Origin: Oscillospiraceae bacterium
Lineage (GTDB): Bacteria > Bacillota > Clostridia > Monoglobales > WRAG01
DNA: 48,730 nt
Direction of reading: 5' to 3'
Assembly: GCA_009780345.1 (NCBI GenBank)
Contig: WRAG01000017.1
Coordinates: 1 to 48,730 of the forward strand
This document shows, piece by piece, positions 23,811-32,655 of this stretch. Within the stretch, counting starts at the first letter, position 1, and each line of letters begins with the position of its first letter. The notes below the pieces were generated by a model that was given only the letters and a program-made list of their open reading frames with translations, was not told where the DNA came from and made no database searches. The position numbers and the translations under genes are program-made.

Positions 23811-24374
23811 GAGGTTCTCCTTTTTTTGCGCCTGCGGCGCGGGGCTGCCTTGCGCTGGCAAGCGCATATGTGCGGCGGATGCCGCATATCGTCAAGGGTA
23901 TTATCGAATACCCTCGACACGCCCCGAAAAACTTTAAAAAGTTTTATCAAACATGCGGCGCAAACGCGCTATGGCGCTATTAAAAGCGCGCCGCTAAAAT
24001 AGTGCAAACAATCTACCTCTCAGTTTAGTGCCTACGGCGGCAAAAGCCGCAGACTTTAGTAAAATTCGTACCGCGCCTAAAAGCGCGAGATATTGTTTGA
24101 ATAGGGGCGAGTTGATTGCAATAACTTTCGCCCGCGGTTCCGCCAGCGGGGCACCCGCAAGCGGTTTTTGCTTGTGGGTCGCGGCGGGGAGGGCGACGGT
24201 TTTAGTCAAGTTTTTGTCGCGCAAAAACTTGCTGGATTGACAAGGACTGGTCCTTGTCGCGCCGCGCGCGCCCGCGCAACGCTCGCCGCCTCAGCGGCAA
24301 AAAGGGTTTTTAGGGCATTCGCCTTATAAACCCGCGCGCATTCACGCGCAAAACGGTCTAAGGCGCGTTGCGCC
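23811..24374 (+). repeat. Mosaic repeat cluster separating ecfA1 and ecfA2
   Basis: No gene is seen. GCGCCTGCGGCGC hairpin, a GTCAAGGGTATT/AATACCCTCGAC hairpin (about 23892), GAAAAACTTT/AAAGTTTT, CGCGCCTAAAAGCGCG (24076-24091), ACTTTCGCCCGCGGTTCC, AAGCGG-TTTTTG-like hairpin, AAGTTTTT/AAAAACTT arms, P hairpin GACAAGGAC-TG-GTCCTTGTC (24239-24258), GCCGCCTCAGCGGC and AAGGCGCG/CGCGCCTT follow. The cluster has no A, H or K module. It interrupts the ecf operon, yet no terminator with a T tract is present. Confidence 0.8.
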
Positions 24375-25226
24375 TTACGCCCGCGCCCGCAGGGCGCAAA
24401 TCTCCTCCACACACTCGTCAACTTCCAATATATCACCGCGGAACTGCTGTCCCGCGCGGTTTAGCTCGTATAAAAGCTCGGTTGATTGCGGAACGTCAAG
24501 CCCGATGGATTTAAGTTCCTCAACCTGTGAAAATATTTCGCGCGGTGTGCCGATTTGCTCGATTTTACCGCTGTTCATTACCACAATTCGGTCAGCTTTC
24601 GCCGCCTCGTCCATATAATGAGTGACCAACACGACTGTCATTCCCTGCTCTTCATTCAGCCGCCTAATAGTCTGCATAATCTCCCGCCGCCCTTGCGGAT
24701 CAAGCATTGCGGTCGGCTCGTCAAGCACCAAAACTTCGGGGGACATTGCCAAAACGCCCGCGATTGCAATCCTTTGCTTCTGTCCGCCGGACAGCATATG
24801 CGGCGCGTGTTTTATATAGTCGTACATTCCAACGGTTTTAAGCGCGCCATCCACCAGTTCGCGTATTTCGGCAGGCGGAACGCCCAAATTTTCCGGCGCG
24901 AACGCTACGTCTTCTTCCACGATGGTCGCGACAATCTGATTGTCGGGGTTTTGGAACACCATTCCGGCGGTTCGGCGAATATCGTAGAGGTGTTCCTCGT
25001 CCTTAGTATTCATGTCCTTGACCCAAATATCGCCTTCGGTCGGAATCAAAATTGCGTTAAATAACTTGGCTAAAGTTGATTTTCCCGAGCCGTTATGTCC
25101 CAAAATCGCCAAGAATTCACCTTTTTTTATGGTTAGGTTGATGTTGTCAAGCGCTTGAAAATCGGGGGAATCATCTTCGCCCGATTTGTAAAAAAAGCTT
25201 AAATTTTCAACTTTGATTATGTCCAT
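24375..25226 (-). CDS. ecfA1: ECF transporter ATPase subunit EcfA1
   Basis: A 283-residue ABC ATPase. Walker [10 protein letters not shown] (near residue 44), Q loop [10 protein letters not shown] (typical of EcfA1), signature [15 protein letters not shown], Walker [14 protein letters not shown] and switch His in VTHYMDEA are present. The C-terminal domain with [20 protein letters not shown] is standard. GGAGG precedes the ATG at 25226. The last residues (ALRARA, then stop) are encoded by the GCGCCCTGCGGGCGC hairpin of the adjoining repeat cluster, so the natural C-terminus may have been replaced or extended by repeat sequence. Confidence 0.95.
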   Translation of the reverse strand: MDIIKVENLSFFYKSGEDDSPDFQALDNINLTIKKGEFLAILGHNGSGKSTLAKLFNAILIPTEGDIWVKDMNTKDEEHLYDIRRTAGMVFQNPDNQIVATIVEEDVAFAPENLGVPPAEIRELVDGALKTVGMYDYIKHAPHMLSGGQKQRIAIAGVLAMSPEVLVLDEPTAMLDPQGRREIMQTIRRLNEEQGMTVVLVTHYMDEAAKADRIVVMNSGKIEQIGTPREIFSQVEELKSIGLDVPQSTELLYELNRAGQQFRGDILEVDECVEEICALRARA

Positions 25227-25251
25227 TTTTGCCTCCAAATTACAGTTACAG

Positions 25252-25321
25252 TTTACATAATTACGCTCGCGACGTTTACATAAAAACCGCACACGAAAAT
25301 ATGTCGAAATTATGTAATCTG
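25252..25321. promoter_or_regulatory. Cluster of TTATGTAA/TTACATAA sites
   Basis: TTACATAA near 25253, TTACATAA near 25277 and TTATGTAATCT near 25312, in the gap upstream of ecfA1. The same motif (including the 11-mer TTATGTAATCT) occurs three times at the mazF promoter. Possible shared operator; no binding protein is known from the sequence. Confidence 0.3.
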
Positions 25322-25348
25322 CAATTTGCGTGATTTCACGCAAATTGC
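25321..25348. repeat. Module C palindrome over the methyltransferase stop codon
   Basis: GCAATTTGCGTGA-TT-TCACGCAAATTGC, 13-base perfect arms. The stop codon of the minus-strand gene (25336-25338) lies inside it. Confidence 0.8.
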
Positions 25349-26235
25349 CAACGCCCCGAATTTCCGCAGGGTAGAAGTAGCCCGCCGTTCGTAATGGGCA
25401 AGCCAACCTCGTCGACCGCAATAGTGCCGCCGTATTTTGCCTGCAACGTCAGTTTTAGTATGTTCTCGGTTACCGCGCTCGAAAGCCCTGTCGTATATGA
25501 GTTTATCAGGAAAAACAGCGGATTATCCGACAAAACGTTCATACATAGCTTTACGAGCGGGAACAGCTCGTTTTCGATTTTCCAAACCTCGCCGTTCGGC
25601 CCGCGCCCGTAGGACGGCGGATCCATGATGATTCCGTCGTATTTGTTGCCCCGCCGCACCTCGCGGGCGACGAACTTCAAAACGTCGTCAACGATATAGC
25701 GAATCGGGTGCTTTGCTAATCCCGAGGTGGCGGCGTTTTCTTTTGCCCATTCGACCATTCCCTTTGCGGCGTCGACGTGGCAAACGCTTGCGCCCGCTGC
25801 CGCCGCGGCGATCGTCGCTCCGCCGGTGTAAGCGAACAGATTCAAGACTTTCGTATCTTTTCGTTTGGAATTTTTGATTAAGCCACTAAACCAGTCCCAA
25901 TTTGTTGCCTGTTCGGGGAAAAGCCCTGTATGCTTGAATCCCATGGCTTTGATTTTGTAAGTTAAGTCATTGCCCGAACCATTGTAACATACTTTCCACT
26001 CTTTTGGTAGTCTTTTTTCGTGCGATTTAAGAAATTGCCACTCGCCGCCGCCGCTTGAACTGCGGATATACCGCGCGTGAGCGGATTTCCATAGTGGCGA
26101 ACGCTTATCTTCGTCAACTTCCCACACAACCTGCGGGTCGGGGCGGATAAGGATAATATCTCCCCATCGTTCGAGCTTTTCGCCGTTACTCGCGTCGATT
26201 ATTTCGAAATCTTTCCAATTGTTAGATATGAACAT
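25336..26235 (-). CDS. Class I SAM-dependent methyltransferase (RlmI/RlmK-like)
   Basis: A 299-residue methyltransferase. The N-terminal 90 residues form a small beta domain ([15 protein letters not shown]). The Rossmann domain begins [20 protein letters not shown] (SAM-binding), followed by [36 protein letters not shown] and the catalytic-type [10 protein letters not shown]. This arrangement is typical of RlmI/RlmK and of PF10672-type methyltransferases acting on rRNA. The exact substrate cannot be read from the sequence. The stop codon is inside a module C palindrome, so the last residues (WQFA) are encoded by the repeat. It lies upstream of ecfA1 in the same direction. Confidence 0.85.
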   Translation of the reverse strand: MFISNNWKDFEIIDASNGEKLERWGDIILIRPDPQVVWEVDEDKRSPLWKSAHARYIRSSSGGGEWQFLKSHEKRLPKEWKVCYNGSGNDLTYKIKAMGFKHTGLFPEQATNWDWFSGLIKNSKRKDTKVLNLFAYTGGATIAAAAAGASVCHVDAAKGMVEWAKENAATSGLAKHPIRYIVDDVLKFVAREVRRGNKYDGIIMDPPSYGRGPNGEVWKIENELFPLVKLCMNVLSDNPLFFLINSYTTGLSSAVTENILKLTLQAKYGGTIAVDEVGLPITNGGLLLPCGNSGRWQFA

Positions 26236-26388
26236 ATTTTTTACTCCTTTCGTTAGGGCGAATGCCCTAAAAACCGTTGCGGTTGCGGTTGCGCCCTGCG
26301 GGCGCTGGGGTTAAGGCGCGTTACGCCTTAGACCAAAATTGCGCGTGCGCGCGCGGCGCGGCAAGGACCAGTCCTTGCCAATCCAGCA

Positions 26389-26475
26389 TTTGAGACTTAG
26401 ATTGCGCAGTTTGCAATCTATAGCCGAAAAGTGCAGGGGCGTAAGATTCGCAAGGCGAATCCACAGCCATCTGCC
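26389..26475 (+). repeat. Module H, copy 2
   Basis: TTTGAGACTT, arms AGATTGC/GCAATCT, fixed AAAAGTGCAGGGGCGTAA, arms GATTCGC/GCGAATC, end CATCTGCC. It is inserted between CAATCCAGCA and AAGTTTTTGCGC; the empty site is on the minus strand at about 6503-6525. Confidence 0.85.
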
Positions 26476-26707
26476 AAGTTTTTGCGCGCCAAAAATTTGA
26501 CCAAAAGCGCCGCGCTCACGCACGTGCTCAAAAACCGAGCACACGTGGCGCGGAAGTTAGTGCAAACATAGCACACTAACCAAAAACATCTCGCGCTTTT
26601 AGGCGCGGGTCGCTCTCGAACGGAGCGCAGTGCTATATCTCGCTAATCTTTCCGCGTATGCGGTTCGCTAACCAAGTTTTTCTGTCGCCGACTTTGGCGC
26701 AAATCGC

Positions 26708-26824
26708 AGGGCTCCCGCGACGTCCCAACGCAGTGGACGTTGTGGGATAGAGGAGCAACAACGGAGTATGTGAGCTTTTCGGGCGTTGTTTGCCCGAAAA
26801 TGAACAGGCGGAGTTTGTTGCGAC
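26708..26824 (-). repeat. Module K, copy 4
   Basis: Inner arms CGGGC/GCCCG. Read in the TruA-insert frame it begins GLPRRPNAVDVVG and then stops, so this intergenic copy is not open. Confidence 0.8.
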
Positions 26825-27057
26825 GGCGTTTGCGTCCATAGGCGACCGGGATTGGCAAGGGTAGAGCCCTTGTCGCCCGTCCGGTAACGGCAGCCCGCGC
26901 TTTAGCGCGTGGCATTACCTTGTGCCGTTTCCTCGGCGGTTTTCGCCGAGTCAGTGACACATTCCCTCGGTACGGACCCGAAAAAACCTGCGCCCGTTGG
27001 GCGCGAATTTTGCAAAACTTTTTTAAAAAGTTTTCCGGTCTAAGGCGCGTTGCGCCT

Positions 27058-30000
27058 TTAGCTCCCGCCGCAGGCGCAAACACTCCCGTACTCACACCAC
27101 CGGCATGGATCGTGCCCTTTAATATTTCGCGTCTTAATCGCGATATTTCCGTCGATCATGCCCTCGGCGGCGCGTTGTATCGCTTTATTTGCCTTGTCAA
27201 GCTCGGCCGACAGATCGTCGTACAGCGCCGACTTCGCGGTTGGGATAAACTCTGAACGCCCTTTATCGTCGGTGTTTACGTCCAACGCAAGCTTCACATC
27301 TTCGTTATCCAAAACCCAGCCGCTCATCTTCAAATCTTGGGTGACCGACTTTTCAATTAACTTCTCATCTGTGGGCGATGAAACCTTTACAAGCGGCTCG
27401 TCCATTGACATATAAAGCATCGCACACGCTTCGGCGTCGATAGATTGCGACATCATATTCGCGTAGGCGAGCGGCTGAATCTGCACACCTTCGTCCACCA
27501 ACGCGGCGTCAAGCTTCTTATCGGACGACTTGTAATCTACCACCGTGATGTAATCTTTGCCATCAATGTCGGCAATGTCCACGCGGTCAATATCGCCCAC
27601 CAAACTTCCGACAACTTCGCCGCTAACGTTGACGTTCGGCGATTCGAAATCGCCTTTTCCGTCGGGACGAAAACTTATCTCAAATCCGAACGGGCGGAAT
27701 TTGCTTTGTTGGTAGAACTTTACAATATTCCATGCGGTGGTTGCGGCGACGTTTTCGATTCGCCGCGCGAAATACCCGAAACTTGGGGATAAATCCATCA
27801 TTACCGAATAATTTTCCGAAACGGCAGACTTTGTGATGGCGCGAATTTCCCGCGCGCACGCGTTTCGGTCAATCGTCTCATATTCCGCTGCGTTTTGCTT
27901 GACATTCTCGAAATATCGCGCCAAAACGTCGTGCAGCAACGATCCCCGCGCGTTTTGCCGAAATTCCGCCGTGGCACGAGGTTTCGCGAACAGTCCGTAT
28001 TGCAAAAAATAGGAAAACGCGCAACCGTTGTACTTTTCGACTTTCGATATGCTAAGCCACAAATGCGCGCCGTAAAGCTTGCGCGCTAAGGTTTTCGAGA
28101 TTTTCAGCGGCGGTGGCGGCGGTGGCGGAGAAATTTCTGTTTTTGCCGTGCTATCACGCGGCACGATTACATTCAACTCTTCGAAAATATGCTTCAACCG
28201 CCCGCAGATAAAGGATTCGATTAGCGGTTTTCCGTCTCTTGACGCAAGCGGCGAGAATAGCAATAGCCGCTCGCTTGGCGCGGTGATTACGTTGTAGATT
28301 AAGTTTTGCTCCTCCGTTTGGCGGAATTCCTGTGTTTCGGCGAGTTGAACGCCGAGTTCGTTCAGCTCGTCTCGCTCTCTGTCGCTTAAAATTCCTTCGA
28401 CGTTATGACTTTTCGGCAGAACTCCGTCGTTTAAGCCGAGGACAAGCACAACTTTCGCGCCGTGATTGCGGAATCGGTCAATTTGGCTGACTAAAACCTC
28501 GTCTTGCGTCGGCGGCGTGATTCCGACTTTCAACCCCGCAAGTCCTGACGTAAGAAGGGATAGATAAGTTTCGTAAGTCATGGGCTCATCGCCGAAAATT
28601 TGGGAGATTTGGACGATTACCGAGTTTAGCGCTTTCCACGCACCGGTGTACTCGTCGATTTTGCCGTGTTGTCCTGATTCGGTGAATGTTTGCATTTTTG
28701 ATTGCAACTTTTCGACAATCTCGATTTCCTTAAAGTAGGCGAGATATGCGGTCGAGATTTCTTTTGAGGATTTTCGTCCTTTGATCGAACTTTTCAGCCG
28801 CATAATGGGCGAGAGAACCGCGCGGCGTGCGGCGTTGATGTCGTCCATAAATTCTTCGGGAATGTCGGCGACCGCTTTCCAATCAGCGTCTTCCCGCCAC
28901 AAGCGATACGAGATATCCGCCGCCAAGATGTAGTTCTCAAGCAGGTCGATTTGCCGACTTGACGTGGCACAAAACCCCGATTTCATGGTGGCGCTTACCC
29001 GTTCGTATGAAAAGCCGAACGCCAGGATTTCCATAACGCTTAAAGCGTGGCGGATGAGTGGATTGCTCATAATACTGCGGTTTTGGTCGCAGAAGTACGG
29101 AATTTTATGCTTAGCGAACAATGCGGGGATAACGCCCTCGTAGTTCTCGATTTCGCGGTACAAAACGCAAATGTCTCTGTAATGATAGTTATATTTGGCG
29201 ACCAAGCGGTTGATTTGGCGGCACGCTTCGTCGATTTCGTTGTAATGATTTTGTGGATAGAAAAGGGTAATATTTTCGGTGGTTTGGGCGTATGTTTCCG
29301 GCTTGTGGTTGAAGAAATTACGCTCCAAGTGGGCGAGCTCGTGATTGCCGTCAAATTTTGCCGAACCGCTTAACGCCCTATCGGTTGCGATCGGAATTCC
29401 CTCTTCGTTCGCGATATCAATCAATCGGCGGTAAGTATGGTTTGCCGAGGCGAAAACCGTGTTCGCGCGATCGTCGTCCATCGTCAAAGACATAACAACG
29501 TCGGCGGATTTCATGATCTCCCGCAAAACATCATATTCGAGGGCGGAGAAGCTTTTGAAATTGTCGATGTACACCGTCGCTTCGTTTAGAAAATCGCACT
29601 TCGCAAGCCGCGCGGCGCACAGCGATAAGTTATCCTCCATATCGTCGTAGCCCGCGGCGAGCAGGTTTTCGTATTCCTCGAATATAATCGCGATGTCGCC
29701 GAGTTTTGCCGAAAGATCGTCGTTTGAAGTCTCATTTCGTGCGGCGTAAAGCTTGTCGGGCGTAACGTTGTAGCGTTTGAATTCGGATATGATATTTTGC
29801 GTTATGTCGGAGAATCCCGTAAGCCGCGCGGCGCGGCGCAGAACGGTGAGGCGATCGATGCTTCTATCAAGCGCGCGCTTGATTAGCATGGCTTTCGCCG
29901 CAGCGTCGATATAGTTTATGCGAAGCGGTCCGGTTTCGGACAGAACGCGGTTTGTCAGACGTGAGAAACTTAGAACTGCCGCGTGTTTTTGCGATGATAG

Positions 30001-30156
30001 TCCGAGCATATCGATAAGGCGTTTCTCGCAAAACATGGAAAACTGGTCGGGAACGAGTAGGTATGATTTTCGTCCGGCGGCAACGTTTGCGGCAATTTCG
30101 TCGAATATGTAGTTTGTTTTGCCGCTTCCCGCTCTGCCGTAGATAAATTTGAGCAA
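27058..30156 (-). CDS. addB: AddB-type helicase-nuclease subunit
   Basis: A 1032-residue subunit of the AddAB recombination machine that resects double-strand breaks. Walker A GRAGSGKT is near the N-terminus. The C-terminal nuclease has GDIDRVDI...YITVVDYKSS (PD-(D/E)XK). The four iron-sulphur cysteines are one in KYNGCAFSYFLQ and three in CRWCEYGSVC. A run of seven prolines (SPPPPPPPLK) links the helicase-like and nuclease parts. The start is taken as TTG at 30156, preceded by GGGAGG at 9 bases; an upstream ATG at 30204 has no SD. No addA follows in the expected place: the downstream 820 bases are repeats and then an unrelated methyltransferase. Confidence 0.92.
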   Translation of the reverse strand: MLKFIYGRAGSGKTNYIFDEIAANVAAGRKSYLLVPDQFSMFCEKRLIDMLGLSSQKHAAVLSFSRLTNRVLSETGPLRINYIDAAAKAMLIKRALDRSIDRLTVLRRAARLTGFSDITQNIISEFKRYNVTPDKLYAARNETSNDDLSAKLGDIAIIFEEYENLLAAGYDDMEDNLSLCAARLAKCDFLNEATVYIDNFKSFSALEYDVLREIMKSADVVMSLTMDDDRANTVFASANHTYRRLIDIANEEGIPIATDRALSGSAKFDGNHELAHLERNFFNHKPETYAQTTENITLFYPQNHYNEIDEACRQINRLVAKYNYHYRDICVLYREIENYEGVIPALFAKHKIPYFCDQNRSIMSNPLIRHALSVMEILAFGFSYERVSATMKSGFCATSSRQIDLLENYILAADISYRLWREDADWKAVADIPEEFMDDINAARRAVLSPIMRLKSSIKGRKSSKEISTAYLAYFKEIEIVEKLQSKMQTFTESGQHGKIDEYTGAWKALNSVIVQISQIFGDEPMTYETYLSLLTSGLAGLKVGITPPTQDEVLVSQIDRFRNHGAKVVLVLGLNDGVLPKSHNVEGILSDRERDELNELGVQLAETQEFRQTEEQNLIYNVITAPSERLLLFSPLASRDGKPLIESFICGRLKHIFEELNVIVPRDSTAKTEISPPPPPPPLKISKTLARKLYGAHLWLSISKVEKYNGCAFSYFLQYGLFAKPRATAEFRQNARGSLLHDVLARYFENVKQNAAEYETIDRNACAREIRAITKSAVSENYSVMMDLSPSFGYFARRIENVAATTAWNIVKFYQQSKFRPFGFEISFRPDGKGDFESPNVNVSGEVVGSLVGDIDRVDIADIDGKDYITVVDYKSSDKKLDAALVDEGVQIQPLAYANMMSQSIDAEACAMLYMSMDEPLVKVSSPTDEKLIEKSVTQDLKMSGWVLDNEDVKLALDVNTDDKGRSEFIPTAKSALYDDLSAELDKANKAIQRAAEGMIDGNIAIKTRNIKGHDPCRWCEYGSVCACGGS

Positions 30157-30231
30157 GTTCGTCCGCCTCCCTTTGGTATAATTATCAATTATATAATTAT
30201 ACATTTAATTCGGGAAAAAATCAATAGTAGG

Positions 30232-30260
30232 TTGACAAATATTAAAGTTCGGTGTATAAT
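30232..30260 (+). promoter_or_regulatory. Promoter of tRNA-Arg
   Basis: TTGACA (30232-30237), 17-base spacer, TATAAT (30255-30260). Module K5 starts two bases downstream of the -10 box. Confidence 0.9.
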
Positions 30261-30261
30261 T

Positions 30262-30383
30262 AGGACTCCCGAAATGTCCCAACGAGGTGGACGTTTTGGG
30301 AAAGAGGAGCAACGCCGAAACATGAGAACTTTTGCCGCGAATTTTTTACGCGGCAAAACGAACAAAGTGAGGCAGTTGCGACG
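30262..30383 (-). repeat. Module K, copy 5, forming the tRNA-Arg leader
   Basis: It fills the whole interval between the promoter -10 box and the tRNA 5' end. Inner arms GCCGCG/CGCGGC and 3' arms ACGTCC/GGGACAT (one weakened pair). Read in the TruA-insert frame it gives GLPKCPNEVDVLGKRSNAET and then a stop. Confidence 0.85.
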
Positions 30384-30384
30384 A

Positions 30385-30459
30385 GGCCCCTTAGTTAAAT
30401 GGATATAACAAGCCCCTCCTAAGGGCTAATTGTGCGTTCGATTCGCGCAGGGGCTGCCA
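30385..30459 (+). tRNA. tRNA-Arg (anticodon CCT)
   Basis: A 75-nt cloverleaf: acceptor GGCCCCT/AGGGGCT (first pair G-U), D arm GTTA/TAAC, anticodon stem AGCCC/GGGCT with loop CTCCTAA, T arm GTGCG-TTCGATT-CGCGC, discriminator G and encoded CCA. A promoter and terminator flank it, and its leader is module K5. Confidence 0.93.
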
Positions 30460-30462
30460 CAT

Positions 30463-30490
30463 AAAAAAGAGTGCGAAAGCACTCTTTTTT
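30463..30490 (+). terminator. Terminator of tRNA-Arg
   Basis: AAAAAAGAGTGC-GAAA-GCACTCTTTTTT, four bases after the tRNA CCA end. Confidence 0.92.
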
Positions 30491-30962
30491 GGTTTTTAGG
30501 ACTTTGCCCTAAAAACCATTTTTTCGGGTCCGTCCCGAGGGCATATGTCCTGCCGGACGGGCGACAAGGGCTCTGCCCTTGCCAATCCCGGTCGCCTGGC
30601 GATCACAAACGCACAAACCGCGATTTGTGCCGCAAGCGGCGACGAAAAAGCTGAGTTAGCGAACCGCGTTCGCGGTAAATGAGACTTAGCTTGTGTATTT
30701 TGCAAGCTGTAGTCGAATTATCCAGCGACCAACGGGAGTCGGGAAAAATTAGCGAGATATAACGCTGTTTCAGTCGAGATCGTCCCGCGCCTAGAAGCGC
30801 GAGATGTTATTTGGTTGAATGTTTTATGTTCGCATGTATCACCGCGCCACGTGTGCGAAAGCACGTGCGTGAGCGCGGCGCTTTTGGTCAAGTTTTTGGC
30901 GCACAAAAACTTGCTGGATTGTTAAGGACTGGTCCTTAACAAAGTAAAATATAAAATTTTAT
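30491..30962 (+). repeat. Mosaic repeat cluster with M2
   Basis: No gene is seen. GGGC..GCCC hairpin, GACAAGGGC/GCCCTTGCC hairpin (about 30565), CCGCGTTCGCGG, M2 (30676-30743), scaffold hairpin CGCGC-CTAGAA-GCGCG near 30788, CACGTG-type arms near 30848-30866, AAGTTTTTG/CAAAAACTT and P hairpin GTTAAGGAC-TG-GTCCTTAAC (30921-30940) follow. Confidence 0.8.
30676..30743 (+). repeat. Module M, copy 2
   Basis: TAAATGAGACTT, arms AGCTTGT/GCAAGCT, TAGTCGAATTATCCAG, end GTCGGG. It is inserted directly after the CCGCGTTCGCGG hairpin, as in M1 and M3. Confidence 0.75.
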
Positions 30963-30963
30963 A

Positions 30964-30992
30964 GTAAAAAAAGAGTGCTTTCGCACCCTTTT
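30964..30992 (-). terminator. Terminator of the acyl-CoA synthetase gene
   Basis: Arms near AAGAGTGC/GCACCCTT (one mismatch) with A and T runs of 7, directly after the minus-strand stop. Confidence 0.75.
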
Positions 30993-30993
30993 T

Positions 30994-32655
30994 TTAATCC
31001 TTAAACTCAACCATTTCCGCATCGGTGTGGAGTATTTCCCGCGCCTGCTCGCGCAACTTCACCTTTTGAATCTTGCCGCTTGCGGTCATGGGGTAACTTG
31101 CCACAAACTCAACGTAGCTCGGCACTTTATGCCGCGCCATATTATCTTCAACGAACTTTTTAATGTCGTCCGCCGTGGTTTCGGCGTTTTCTTTCAATAT
31201 GATAAACGCGAACACTTCCTCGCCGTATTTCTCGGACGGACAAGCCACGATTTGCACGTCTTGCACGGCTTCGTGCTTGTAAATGCAATCCTCAATCTCT
31301 TTCGGGAAGATATTCTCGCCGCCGCGGATAATCACGTCTTTGATTCGCCCTGTTATCTTATAATATCCATTTTCGTCCGCAACCGCAATGTCTCCTGTGT
31401 GTAGCCAGCCGTCTTTGTCGATTGTTTGCGCGGTTTCAGCTTCCATTTTGTAGTAACCTTTCATCACGTTGTATCCGCGCGCGCAGAACTCGCCGGCAAC
31501 GCCGACGGGAACTTCTTCGCCCGTTTCGGGATCAACAATTTTCGCCTCGACGAACGGAAGAACTCGCCCAACGGTGGAAACTCGAAGTTCAATGCTGTCA
31601 TCTGTCGTGGTTTGCGTACAAACAGGCGATGTTTCGGTCTGCCCGAACGCGATTGTAACTTCTTTCATATTCATTTTGTCCACAACGTCCTGCATAACCT
31701 TAATCGGACAGGGCGAACCAGCCATTATGCCCGTTCGCAATGTGGAGAAATCGTATTTGTCGAAGTCACGGTGCTCTAACATGCCGATAAACATGGTCGG
31801 AACGCCGTGAACGGCGGTGCATTTCTCGTATTCAATGGCGTGCATTGTCTTAATCGGCGTATACCAAAGCAGCGGAACCATTGCCGATCCGTGCGAAACG
31901 CAAGCGATAATCGCCAGCACCAAACCGAAACAGTGGAAAAACGGAACGGGAATACACAACCTGTCGTCCTCGGTAAATTTCATGCAGGCGCCGATGGATT
32001 TGCCGTTGTTCACGATATTGTTATGGCTTAGCATTACGCCCTTGGGGAAGCCTGTCGTTCCTGATGTATACTGCATATTGATAACGTCGTCAGGGTGCAG
32101 ACTTTTCTTGACCGCCTCGTATTCGTCGTCGGAAATCAGCACGCCGAAATCCTCGATTTGGTTCCAATGATATATTCCGTCATATTTATTGTCGAACGAA
32201 ATCACATGCGTGAGATACGGAAATTTTTCGCATTTCATCTTGCCCGGTTTGGCGGTTTTTAGCGAAGGACATATAGAATAGATGGTTTTCGCGCAGTCGA
32301 TGTCCTTCAAACCTTCGCAGATGAAGAGCGCCTTGCTGTCCGACTGCTTGAGCAGGAATTCAAGCTCGGCTTCCTTATAATTCGTGTTGACGGTGACGAG
32401 AACCGCGCCGATTTTCGCCGTCGCGAACATAAGAACCAGCCATTGCGGATAATTTGTCGCCCAAACCGCGGCATGGTCGCCTTTTTTAAATCCCATGCCC
32501 AAAAGCCCTTTAGCGACGCGGTCAACTGTTTGGTTAAATTCGTACCAAGTTTTGTCGAACTCGGTTTCGATATATTTCACCGCTTGATGCGTCGGGAACT
32601 TTCGCGCGGTTTCTTCCAATAAATCGCCGAGCGTGATGTTTAGTAGTTTTTCCAT
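30994..32655 (-). CDS. AMP-binding acyl-CoA synthetase
   Basis: A 553-residue adenylate-forming enzyme that activates a carboxylic acid as acyl-AMP and transfers it to CoA. The P-loop-like motif YTSGTTGFPKGVMLSH, the motif IAFGQTETSPV, YYKITGRIKDVIIRGGENIFPKEIE (core motifs and hinge) and the catalytic Lys in ASGKIQKVKLRE are all present. The length fits medium/long-chain acyl-CoA synthetases (FadD/YngI-like). The chain length of the substrate cannot be told. AAGGAG precedes the ATG. It lies between addB/tRNA-Arg and aconitase, separated from both by repeats, so it is probably transcribed alone. Confidence 0.93.
   Translation of the reverse strand: MEKLLNITLGDLLEETARKFPTHQAVKYIETEFDKTWYEFNQTVDRVAKGLLGMGFKKGDHAAVWATNYPQWLVLMFATAKIGAVLVTVNTNYKEAELEFLLKQSDSKALFICEGLKDIDCAKTIYSICPSLKTAKPGKMKCEKFPYLTHVISFDNKYDGIYHWNQIEDFGVLISDDEYEAVKKSLHPDDVINMQYTSGTTGFPKGVMLSHNNIVNNGKSIGACMKFTEDDRLCIPVPFFHCFGLVLAIIACVSHGSAMVPLLWYTPIKTMHAIEYEKCTAVHGVPTMFIGMLEHRDFDKYDFSTLRTGIMAGSPCPIKVMQDVVDKMNMKEVTIAFGQTETSPVCTQTTTDDSIELRVSTVGRVLPFVEAKIVDPETGEEVPVGVAGEFCARGYNVMKGYYKMEAETAQTIDKDGWLHTGDIAVADENGYYKITGRIKDVIIRGGENIFPKEIEDCIYKHEAVQDVQIVACPSEKYGEEVFAFIILKENAETTADDIKKFVEDNMARHKVPSYVEFVASYPMTASGKIQKVKLREQAREILHTDAEMVEFKD

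Larger units (their letters stand above)
26236..27057 (-). repeat. Mosaic repeat cluster with H2 and K4
   Basis: No gene is seen. GCGCCCTGCGGGCGC and AAGGCGCG hairpins, P hairpin GGCAAGGAC-CA-GTCCTTGCC (26360-26379), H2, scaffold pieces (CGCGCTTTTAGGCGCG, CCGCGTATGCGG), K4 (26708-26824), GGCAAGGG/CCCTTGTC hairpin near 26855, a GGCATTACC..CCTCGG block and AAGGCGCG hairpin next to addB follow. H2 and K4 both sit at sites that are uninterrupted in other clusters. Confidence 0.8.

Noticed and set aside
24376-25421. ecfA1 starting at 25421
   Set aside because: The upstream part covers a palindrome and the end of the methyltransferase gene; the start at 25226 has GGAGG and the normal ABC N-terminus.
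30491-30962. Transposase or intron-encoded protein inside repeat clusters
   Set aside because: All frames in the clusters are short, broken and low in protein-like character; the modules are non-autonomous.
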